A DNA stretch of 6,222 nucleotides, taken from NCBI GenBank assembly GCA_019240375.1, contig JAFAYN010000610.1:1-6222 (forward strand), written 5' to 3'. A program made the translations under genes and the position numbers. Below, in pieces: positions 1 through 4,999 of the stretch (its first letter is position 1; every line of letters begins with the position of its first letter). Below the pieces are notes generated by a model, which worked only from the letters and a program-made list of their open reading frames with translations, made no database searches and was not told the origin of the DNA. The DNA comes from Gemmatimonadota bacterium. Lineage in GTDB: Bacteria > Gemmatimonadota > Gemmatimonadetes > Longimicrobiales > Longimicrobiaceae.

Positions 1-803
1 GCCACCAGCGCCTCCACCAGCCGCGTCTCCTCCTCCGTGGCCCGCCGCAGCTCCGCGACGCGCCCGGTGGGGGGCGCCAGCGGGTCGCCGTGGCCGGGAA
101 GGAGGGAGGCGACGCCGAGCGCGTCCACCCGGTCGAGCGCGGCCAGGTAGTCGCCCACCGGGTCCTCGCGCTGCCGGTTCACCCCGATGGTCGGCGTCAC
201 CCGCGGGAGCACCGCGTCGCCCGCGACCATCACCCGGTCTTCCGGGCGGAAGAGCGAGACGTGCCCGGCGGTGTGCCCCGGCGTCCACACCCAGCGCCAC
301 CCCTGCACCCCGGGAAGCTCCCCCGCCTCGCCGGTGAGGCCGTGGTCGGCCGGGAGGAAGGCGGAGAGCGGGTTGCTCTCCCCCCGCGAAGCCTCCACCG
401 CGCGCCGCAGCTCCTCCGGGGCGCCGCTGCGGAGGAGGAGGCCGGCGCGGTACTCCGCCTCCTCGTCCGGGTGCGCGTCCGCGTGGGCGGCGCGCTCCGC
501 GTCCAGCGCCCCCATCAGGAGCGGCGCGCCCGTGGCCGCGCGCACCCGCGTCACCAGCCCCACGTGGTCCAGGTGCATGTGCGTGACCAGGTGCGCGCGC
601 ACCCGCTCCCACCCGCCCGCCACCTCGCGGACCCCGGCGTCGAGCACCGCCCACGCGTCGTCGGTGTTCCCCCCGCCGTCCACCAGCAGGAAGTCACCCC
701 CGCCGAAGCGCGCCAGGTAGGCGTGCACGGAGCGCGGGCGGAAGGGGAGCGGCGTGGTGATCCGCCAGAGGTCGGGCGCGACGGGCGTGGGCGATGGGTT
801 CAT
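1..803 (-). CDS. MBL-fold metallo-hydrolase, C-terminus cut by window edge
   Basis: Metallo-beta-lactamase-fold hydrolase of the glyoxalase II/LACTB2-like group, probably cytoplasmic since no signal peptide is visible. Translating the minus strand from the ATG at 803-801 gives 267 residues before the edge. The metal-binding set is complete: THMHLDH (H75, H77, D79, H80), PGHTAGH (H177), VAGDAV (D196) and PGHGD (H238). The family normally binds two metal ions, often zinc, and hydrolyses thioester, ester, phosphodiester or lactam bonds; the substrate cannot be told from sequence. An Arg/Glu-rich helix has begun at the edge, so probably only a few dozen residues are missing. The ATG was chosen because the protein aligns as an MBL fold from its first strand (VAPDLWRITTPLPF). 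No Shine-Dalgarno site precedes it. The gene is divergent from the CPBP protease across a 114-base gap. Family assignment is secure, function is not. Confidence 0.93.
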   Translation of the reverse strand, partial: MNPSPTPVAPDLWRITTPLPFRPRSVHAYLARFGGGDFLLVDGGGNTDDAWAVLDAGVREVAGGWERVRAHLVTHMHLDHVGLVTRVRAATGAPLLMGALDAERAAHADAHPDEEAEYRAGLLLRSGAPEELRRAVEASRGESNPLSAFLPADHGLTGEAGELPGVQGWRWVWTPGHTAGHVSLFRPEDRVMVAGDAVLPRVTPTIGVNRQREDPVGDYLAALDRVDALGVASLLPGHGDPLAPPTGRVAELRRATEEETRLVEALV

Positions 804-810
804 AAGCGAC

Positions 811-840
811 AGGATGGCCCCGCCACCGCCGCCGGGGCAA
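811..840 (-). promoter_or_regulatory. Possible sigma70-like promoter of the MBL hydrolase
   Basis: On the minus strand, TTGCCC (840-835) and CATCCT (816-811) are separated by 18 bases. The CATCCT box ends 7 bases before the ATG at 803, so transcription from it would start at or next to the start codon and give a leaderless mRNA. This fits the absence of a Shine-Dalgarno site. The -10 match is weak in a very GC-rich background, so this is only a candidate. Confidence 0.25.
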
Positions 841-849
841 GGGCGAGCT

Positions 850-879
850 TTGGCGCCCGGCGCGCCCCGCCCCTAGATT
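850..879 (+). promoter_or_regulatory. Candidate promoter of the CPBP protease gene
   Basis: TTGGCG (850-855), an 18-base spacer, then TAGATT (874-879) on the plus strand. This is the only A/T-rich patch in an otherwise GC-saturated divergent gap, which makes the -10 call better than chance. It predicts a start of transcription near 886 and a leader of about 30 bases before the ATG at 918. No convincing Shine-Dalgarno site lies at the usual distance. Confidence 0.4.
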
Positions 880-917
880 GTCCGCTCCACACCACCCAGG
901 GCACCCTCCGCGACTCC

Positions 918-1853
918 ATGACCACCCGACTCCGCCAGGATCCCGCACCGGAGGGGCGTCCGCTCCCCGCGCTCCTCCTCTTCCTCGCCGCCGTGTTCGG
1001 GCTCGGCGCGCTGCTCGCCCCCTGGCTGTACCTGGGCGCGCAGGCGCTGGCCGCCGCGTACCCCGGCGCGCGCGACCTGGCCCGCTTCCCCTTCGGGACG
1101 TACGTGAACCGCGGGCTGCTGATCGTGGCGCTGGCGGCGCTCCCCCTGTACCTGCGCGGCGCCGGGGTCCGCAGGTGGAGCGACGTGGGGCTCGATCCGC
1201 GCCGCGTCCTGTGGCGGCGCTGGGCGGCGGGGTTCGCGCTGGGGTTCGTCTCGCTGGCGGTGGTGTGCGCCGTGTCGCTGGCCGCGGGCGGAAGGGTCTT
1301 CGACTTCGCCCACGTGGGGAAACTCCCCGGGAGGCTGCTGGGCGCGCTGGGGACGGCGGTGCTGGTGGGGGTGATCGAGGAGCTGCTCTTCCGCGGCGCC
1401 ATCTTCGGCACGCTGCGGAGGGCCATCGCCTGGCCCGCGGCGCTGCTCGCCAGCAGCGCCATCTACGCCATCGTCCACTTCCTGGCGAAGCCGGCCCCGC
1501 CCGCGCGGGTGGAGTGGAGCACCGGCCTCACCGAGCTTCCCGGGATGCTGCGCGGCTTCGTGGACGTGCACACGGTGATCCCCGCCCTCCTGAGCTTGAC
1601 GCTGGCCGGGACCGTGCTGGGGCTGGCCTACCGCGAGACGGGCGACCTGTGGACCTCCATCGGGATCCACGGCGGGTGGATCTTCTGGCTCAAGTCGTAC
1701 GGCTATCTCACCCGCCCCGCGCCTGGAGCGAACGAGTGGCTGTGGGGAACCAACAAGCTGATCGACGGCTGGTTCGCCTTCGGAATGCTGGTGGTGGTGC
1801 TCGCCGTAGTCCTCATCGGCTCACGAAGCGGAAGGATTCAGGCACCAGGCTGA
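918..1853 (+). CDS. CPBP family intramembrane metalloprotease
   Basis: A 311-residue polytopic membrane protein of the CPBP (CAAX protease and bacteriocin-processing, Abi, Rce1-like) family. The three family motifs are in order: EELLFRG with E154, E155 and R159; the histidine of motif 2 (YAIVHF, H187); and motif 3, GLAYRETGDLWTSIGIHGG, with H251. Glu and His residues of these motifs form the intramembrane metal site in characterised members. Hydrophobic helices are visible at about 17-42, 66-80, 103-123, 140-153, 173-190, 221-237 and 288-301. Residues 191-219, between motifs 2 and 3, form a longer linker than in minimal members. The frame is open upstream to position 90, but that stretch is antisense to the MBL gene, so the ATG at 918 is used. 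The last codons (from about 1806) turn to AT-ending ones. Bacterial members act in prenyl-protein, peptide or bacteriocin-immunity processing; the substrate here is unknown. Confidence 0.9.
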   Translation: MTTRLRQDPAPEGRPLPALLLFLAAVFGLGALLAPWLYLGAQALAAAYPGARDLARFPFGTYVNRGLLIVALAALPLYLRGAGVRRWSDVGLDPRRVLWRRWAAGFALGFVSLAVVCAVSLAAGGRVFDFAHVGKLPGRLLGALGTAVLVGVIEELLFRGAIFGTLRRAIAWPAALLASSAIYAIVHFLAKPAPPARVEWSTGLTELPGMLRGFVDVHTVIPALLSLTLAGTVLGLAYRETGDLWTSIGIHGGWIFWLKSYGYLTRPAPGANEWLWGTNKLIDGWFAFGMLVVVLAVVLIGSRSGRIQAPG

Positions 1854-1881
1854 ACCGGTTTATGGAGTGGGTTCGCTGGTC

Positions 1882-2313
1882 CTACGATGGAGCTACGGCC
1901 ATCATCCGGCGCTGAGTGATCGCGAGTAATCGCGCGGTCATCTGGGGACCCAGCCGCATCATCTTCTGCCCGACCGGGCTCTCGTAGAACGCGATGAGCT
2001 GTCGTAGTTCGGCCTCCGTATACAGGCTCGCATACAACCTGACGTACTCGGGCTTGAGATCCTGCCAGCGAAACTGTTTCGCGAACATCTCCCGCATTCT
2101 CGCCTGGGACTCGATCACGAACTTACTCGTGTCCGAACCCGGAGGGTAAATTCCCTGGATGATCTGCTCCGACACGCTTCCCCACGAGTTCTCGTAATGC
2201 ATCACATCGATGAGCCGCGCCGCGGCCTGCATCTGCCCCTCCGTCGGCTCCTGGGCGACGAGAGGACAGGCAATCGCGCATGCAACGACGAACAGGAGAA
2301 TTCTGCCTATCAT
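1882..2313 (-). CDS. Secreted DUF2059 domain protein
   Basis: A 143-residue exported protein. The ATG at 2313 is preferred because GAGGTG lies 4 bases upstream and the N-terminus (MIGRILLFVVACAIACPLVA, then QE) reads as a signal peptide with likely cleavage after A20. The mature part is helical. Its conserved block LYTEAELRQLIAFYESPVGQ (about 97-116), followed by KMMRLGPQM, is the DUF2059 signature. The family is widespread, usually periplasmic, and has no established biochemical role. An in-frame alternative ATG at 2415 overlaps the stop of the upstream membrane-protein gene as ATGA and would add 34 residues, burying the signal peptide; I think this less likely, though coupling could help re-initiation. 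It is last in a three-gene minus-strand set and converges on the CPBP gene with a 28-base gap. Its base composition is much less GC-rich than the flanking genes. Confidence 0.85.
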   Translation of the reverse strand: MIGRILLFVVACAIACPLVAQEPTEGQMQAAARLIDVMHYENSWGSVSEQIIQGIYPPGSDTSKFVIESQARMREMFAKQFRWQDLKPEYVRLYASLYTEAELRQLIAFYESPVGQKMMRLGPQMTARLLAITQRRMMAVAPS

Positions 2314-2336
2314 GTGGCACCTCGTTTTTGGTGGTT

Positions 2337-2367
2337 CCAGGTTGAGCACGTCAGCAGACGTGCCTGG
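2337..2367 (-). other. Hairpin in the leader of the DUF2059 gene
   Basis: A perfect 7-bp inverted repeat, GCACGTC (2346-2352) and GACGTGC (2357-2363), with a 4-base loop. It is extended by CCAG (2337-2340) pairing with CTGG (2364-2367) across a 5-base bulge on one side. It lies in the 98-base gap between the membrane-protein stop and the DUF2059 ATG. No T-run follows on either strand, so it is not a standard intrinsic terminator. It could be an mRNA-processing or stability element, or a dyad operator for an internal promoter. Confidence 0.6.
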
Positions 2368-2411
2368 GTACAGTCGGGCAGCGGCCCGCCGGAACAAATA
2401 GTGGAGCGGCG

Positions 2412-2708
2412 TCATTGCCGCTTATGCGATTTGCGTATATAGCGGAGCATCTTGTCAAGCTCTACAAGGAGAAGTAGGCCAAGGGCCAAGTAGGCCACCC
2501 ATGTGGTGGCTGGCACTCCTGCGAACACGTATCCAGAACCATTGTACAGCAGCAGAAGCACGGCGGTGATCTGCAGCAGGCCCATGGTTGTGTCATGCCA
2601 CTGCCTGTGACGCCGAAATGCCCTCAGCAGTTCCCAGGTCCTCTGTAACGTGAGGAAACCAAGCACCAGGAGAATACTCGTGAATATGGCTGAATGCAGC
2701 GACATCAT
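2412..2708 (-). CDS. Small three-helix membrane protein, unknown family
   Basis: A 98-residue integral membrane protein that I do not recognise. It has three hydrophobic helices at about 7-21, 43-64 and 69-85. A basic loop (RAFRRHRQWH, about 29-38) lies between helices 1 and 2, and the C-terminal tail is strongly basic (RYIRKSHKRQ). By the positive-inside rule both basic segments would face the cytoplasm, which puts the N-terminus outside. The tandem ATGs at 2708 and 2705 are preferred over the longer open frame to 2783, because the longer form would overlap the lipoprotein gene by about 60 bases and add a non-hydrophobic leader. With the chosen start the gap to the lipoprotein stop is 13 bases, so the two are very likely co-transcribed. 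The start lacks a strong Shine-Dalgarno site, so coupling to upstream translation is plausible. Gene reality is likely; function is unknown. Confidence 0.7.
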   Translation of the reverse strand: MMSLHSAIFTSILLVLGFLTLQRTWELLRAFRRHRQWHDTTMGLLQITAVLLLLYNGSGYVFAGVPATTWVAYLALGLLLLVELDKMLRYIRKSHKRQ

Positions 2709-2721
2709 ACGCACTCGAGGG

Positions 2722-3723
2722 TTAGAGGGCGAGGCACACGCCCGACGCTGTGAGTGCTGCGCCACGAGCGACGCTGGTTGCAAAGTCGGCCTCCTCTTTG
2801 GCCGTCTTCATCGGCCCCTCTAGCTTCCTCAACTCGTCACCAAGCCTGATTAACGTCATTTGTTCGTCGTATGTGTAGATGTCGTCCGCCTTGGCCTGAG
2901 TATCCCATGCCCTGTATTCAGCAAGTTTGATTATGTATGCCTCGCGGATATTGTTGTACGCAGTCGTAGCGTTACTCGCCCACGTCGCTGCCCATGCTGC
3001 GAACGCCGTAGCAGCCACACACAGTGGATCTGGAACGTCACAGGTGCGAGCTTCAGCCGAGCATCCTCCAGTCGTTCCGGTCCCGCCAGTGCTACCTCCG
3101 CCCGGCATGTATGGATCCGGGAGCGGGGTCGCCGGCGGTAGGGGCGGCGGGGGCGGCGGGGGATCGTACCCACCTCCCGTTATCCCTGGACACTCACCGG
3201 TCCACATTTCCAGCTCTTTGCTATAGACGAGGCTGCAGTCGCCATCATCCATGACCTGGCTGGCACGGAGCCCCGGAAACCGCTGGGTCGCGGGACCGGA
3301 ACCAACCGGTTCCGAGAACCTTATGTTACTGCTTTCCAGGAAAGCATCCGGTGATTGGGCGAAGAACAGGTTGGTTATCTCGACAGCCTTGACGGTCCGG
3401 GGAATCACGCACGACGCAGTCCACCACTTACCGCCATCAGAAGTATGTGCATGGAACGTGTAAGCCAGCTGTTTTCCATCTGTTGCGAACGCGAATTCCC
3501 GTATTGGCAGCTTGACTGCATAAGGCTCCTTCTGGCCGGCGTTGTGAACCTTGACATAACAGCCAAAGTCTTCCTTGCCGAAACGCGTCCCAGTCCCAAG
3601 GAAGGGCGCCTGCTTTTGCACGGCAGGAGAGATCTGCGGCAGCATTGCGACCGGGCCTTCGCTACAGCCAAAGAAGCTGCCGAGCACCATAAGTGCTCCG
3701 ATCTGGCGGGCCGACGGGCGCAT
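2722..3723 (-). CDS. Putative lipoprotein with Cys-bearing N-domain, polyproline linker and helical C-domain
   Basis: A 333-residue protein of no family I recognise. Starting at the ATG at 3723, the N-terminus is a short basic-hydrophobic signal ending in GSFFGC, so C20 would be the lipidated cysteine; F at -3 makes the lipobox slightly atypical. Residues 21-180 look like a beta-rich domain, with aromatic and alternating hydrophobic segments and C55, C105, C163 and C178. A flexible linker follows (about 183-220): seven prolines in a row, LPPATPLPDPYMP, then Gly/Thr repeats. The end (about 236-333) is alpha-helical and Ala/Glu/Lys-rich. It is bracketed by C221, C228 and C235 on one side and C330 close to the C-terminus, so disulfides are plausible. 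The frame stays open upstream to 3831, but that start would destroy the lipoprotein signal. AGG sits 5 bases before the chosen ATG. It is the first gene of the three-gene set. Confidence 0.75.
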   Translation of the reverse strand: MRPSARQIGALMVLGSFFGCSEGPVAMLPQISPAVQKQAPFLGTGTRFGKEDFGCYVKVHNAGQKEPYAVKLPIREFAFATDGKQLAYTFHAHTSDGGKWWTASCVIPRTVKAVEITNLFFAQSPDAFLESSNIRFSEPVGSGPATQRFPGLRASQVMDDGDCSLVYSKELEMWTGECPGITGGGYDPPPPPPPLPPATPLPDPYMPGGGSTGGTGTTGGCSAEARTCDVPDPLCVAATAFAAWAATWASNATTAYNNIREAYIIKLAEYRAWDTQAKADDIYTYDEQMTLIRLGDELRKLEGPMKTAKEEADFATSVARGAALTASGVCLAL

Positions 3724-3752
3724 GTTACCTGAGGATGAGGGAGGTGGCAGCT

Positions 3753-3772
3753 CAGCGGCGGGTTTGCCGCTG
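3753..3772 (-). promoter_or_regulatory. Leader hairpin upstream of the lipoprotein gene
   Basis: A perfect 7-bp GC-rich inverted repeat, CAGCGGC (3753-3759) and GCCGCTG (3766-3772), with a 6-base loop, 29 bases before the lipoprotein ATG. It would lie inside the transcribed leader if the promoter at 3855-3883 is used. There is no T-run, so a terminator is unlikely. A role in mRNA stability or translation control is possible but unproven. Confidence 0.45.
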
Positions 3773-3854
3773 TAGAGAAAGACGGAAGGAGAGTATGGAG
3801 TAGATATCTGCCAGAAGGAGAAACCAAGCATTTACCGCAAGCCTCCTGGTAGGG

Positions 3855-3883
3855 AGGATACAGTCACTCGGCGAAAGTTGCAA
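3855..3883 (-). promoter_or_regulatory. Candidate sigma70 promoter for the lipoprotein gene set
   Basis: Minus strand: TTGCAA (3883-3878), an exact 17-base spacer, then TATCCT (3860-3855). Each box matches 4 of 6 consensus bases. The predicted start is near 3848, which gives a leader of about 125 bases carrying the 3753-3772 hairpin. The start region also overlaps a 5-bp inverted repeat (CCTCC 3842-3846 and GGAGG 3853-3857) that could be an operator half-site pair. Confidence 0.45.
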
Positions 3884-3993
3884 GAGTAAACGGCTAATAC
3901 GTGCGGGAGTTACACAGTCCGAGGGATGTCGAAATATTACATAAATAGCTTGAATGTAACAACTTACAATGGAATAACGCTCTCGAGGACCCT
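3884..3993. other. AT-rich non-coding stretch
   Basis: The most AT-rich part of the window: a hand count gives 25 G/C of 60 at 3901-3960. No ORF with coding character is seen on either strand. GTTACA (3909-3914) and TGTAAC (3955-3960) form a distant 6-bp inverted repeat of doubtful meaning. It ends where the CPBP-like tail begins and may hold a junction between DNA segments of different origin. Confidence 0.4.
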
Positions 3994-4089
3994 ATCGGCC
4001 GCTGGTTCGCCTTTTTGATGCTGGTGGTAGTGTTGGGAGTGGTGCTGGCGGTGGACCGGAAGGCCGTGGCGGGAGGAGAGCAAGCGTAG
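3994..4089 (+). pseudogene. Truncated C-terminal remnant of a second CPBP protease
   Basis: The plus-strand frame reads IGRWFAFLMLVVVLGVVL, then AVDRKAVAGGEQA and a TAG stop at 4087-4089. The first 18 residues match residues 282-299 of the intact CPBP protein (1761-1814, IDGWFAFGMLVVVLAVVL) at 14 of 18 positions. The DNA matches at 40 of 54 bases by hand count, so the two are diverged paralogues and not a fresh duplication. The same frame meets a TAG stop at 3946-3948 and has no start codon, no protease motifs and no other upstream similarity. Only the last transmembrane helix and tail survive. It lies in the same orientation as the intact gene, about 2.2 kb downstream, beyond the low-GC gene set. 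Confidence 0.75.
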
Positions 4090-4291
4090 AAACCAGTGAG
4101 CCTACGGACTGCAGGGTTTGGTCGTTTCTTCGTTTCTCGCTTTATCCAGAAAATCCTGTACGGAGGGAGACCACAGCCGTACCGTGGGCTCACTCCGGGG
4201 CGGGGAGACTCACGGCGGTTTCGTGAGGCTCACCGACCCCGCGGAAGAGACGGACGGCCGTATCGTCCGGCTCTGGAGCGGCCCCACCAGC
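4090..4291. repeat. Intergenic spacer with repeated GGCTCAC motif
   Basis: About 200 bases between the CPBP remnant and the end of the SDR gene. GGCTCAC occurs directly at 4187-4193 and 4227-4233, and its reverse complement GTGAGCC lies at 4096-4102. Related ACTCAC words occur near 4208 and 4339 (the latter inside the SDR gene). Short plus-strand frames here have no recognisable protein character, so I treat it as non-coding. It may be a decayed repeat or debris from rearrangement. Confidence 0.35.
4251..4269 (-). terminator. Weak candidate terminator of the malQ-SDR operon
   Basis: A 6-bp GC-only-but-one stem, CGGACG (4251-4256) and CGTCCG (4264-4269), with a 7-base loop, 22 bases past the SDR stop. 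On the minus strand it is followed by the pyrimidine-rich TCTCTTCC. There is no true T-run and the stem is short, so termination would be inefficient. Confidence 0.3.
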
Positions 4292-4999
4292 TCAACGATA
4301 AACCGGAATACAAACCCCATCCGAGCCACTACCTCCGGACTCACCAGTAGATAAATCCAGGATCACGCGCGCGATCTCCTCCGGCGCCGTCCAGCTCGAT
4401 CGATCCGCGTCCGGCATCGCCCGCCGGTTGTCCTCGGTGTCGATGGTGTCCGGGAGGATGGCGCTGGCCCGGATCCCCTCGTCGGCGTACTCCTCGTGCA
4501 GCGTTTCCACCAGCGTGCAGAGCGCCGCCTTGGAGATCGCGTACGCCCCGGACCCCGCCCGCCGCTCCCGCGCCGCCCGCGACGACACGAACACCAGCGA
4601 CCCGCCCCCGCCGCGCACCATCACCGGAATCGCCGCGCGCGCCACCAGGAACGCCGACTTGAGGTTCAGGTCCATCATCCGGTCCCACACCTCGATCGGC
4701 GTGTCCCCGATGCGCATCCCGCCGCGCCACCCGCCCACCAGGTGCGCCACCGCGTCCAGCCGCCCCGCCCACTCCTCCACCTGCTCCACCGCGGCGTTGG
4801 CCCCCCGCTCGGTGGTGAGGTCGAGGGCGCAGGGGAAGAGCCGGTCCCCGAACTCGGCCCGCAGCGCGTTGAGCGCGTCCGGGTGGTCGGTCTTGTAGAC
4901 GGGGACCGCCACCTTCGCCCCGCTCTCCAGGAACGCGCGGGTGACGGCGCGCCCCAGGTTCCCGGCGCCGCCGGTGACCAGCACAACGGAATCAGTCAT
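4292..4999 (-). CDS. Short-chain dehydrogenase/reductase (SDR) family oxidoreductase
   Basis: A 235-residue classical-size SDR, a cytoplasmic NAD(P)H-dependent oxidoreductase. It shows the nucleotide-binding loop TGGAGNLG (9-16), with N14 where the usual TGxxxGxG pattern has glycine. DLT (60-62) is the adenine-ring-binding motif and HLVGG (86-90) stands in place of NNAG. The catalytic set N112, S140, Y153 and K157 (YAISK) is complete, with the usual S-to-Y spacing of 13. The start at 4999 is fixed by GGAG 5 bases upstream and by the ATGA overlap with the malQ stop; the longer open frame to 5356 is only malQ read out of frame. The end, GVCIPVYR, resembles SDR C-termini. From D215 onward 15 of 21 codons end in A or T, unlike the rest of the gene. 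Substrate is unknown and nothing visible ties it to glucan metabolism. Confidence 0.92.
   Translation of the reverse strand: MTDSVVLVTGGAGNLGRAVTRAFLESGAKVAVPVYKTDHPDALNALRAEFGDRLFPCALDLTTERGANAAVEQVEEWAGRLDAVAHLVGGWRGGMRIGDTPIEVWDRMMDLNLKSAFLVARAAIPVMVRGGGGSLVFVSSRAARERRAGSGAYAISKAALCTLVETLHEEYADEGIRASAILPDTIDTEDNRRAMPDADRSSWTAPEEIARVILDLSTGESGGSGSDGVCIPVYR

Noticed and set aside
90..917. A 276-residue N-terminal extension of the CPBP frame
   Set aside because: It is antisense to the well-supported MBL hydrolase, is rich in Arg/Pro/His as expected of a shadow frame in GC-rich DNA, and has no domain character. The membrane protein begins cleanly at 918.
878..1915. Long plus-strand frame overlapping the CPBP gene
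   Set aside because: Arg/Ala/Gly-rich translation without hydrophobic segments or motifs; it is the CPBP gene read out of frame.
1917..1940. Stem TGATCGCG / CGCGGTCA (one G-U pair, 8-base loop) as a terminator for the CPBP transcript
   Set aside because: It lies inside the DUF2059 coding sequence, and no T-run follows on the plus strand. It may be chance.
2927..3226. Plus-strand frame with a signal-like N-terminus and Gly-rich tail
   Set aside because: It is the complement of the lipoprotein's polyproline linker and helical domain; the Gly run mirrors the proline run. The minus-strand frame is far longer and has a coherent domain order.
1853..3312. AACCGGTT present at 1853-1860 and 3305-3312 as a possible boundary repeat
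   Set aside because: An 8-base palindrome repeated once; the second copy is inside the lipoprotein coding region and matches no predicted boundary.
3909..3960. GTTACA / TGTAAC inverted repeat as an attachment site or transposon end
   Set aside because: Only 6 bp, 40 bases apart, in AT-rich DNA. No target-site duplication or recombinase gene is visible.
4096..4350. Two short plus-strand frames in the spacer
   Set aside because: No recognisable domain, no Shine-Dalgarno site, mutual overlap, and they run into the SDR 3' end on the other strand.
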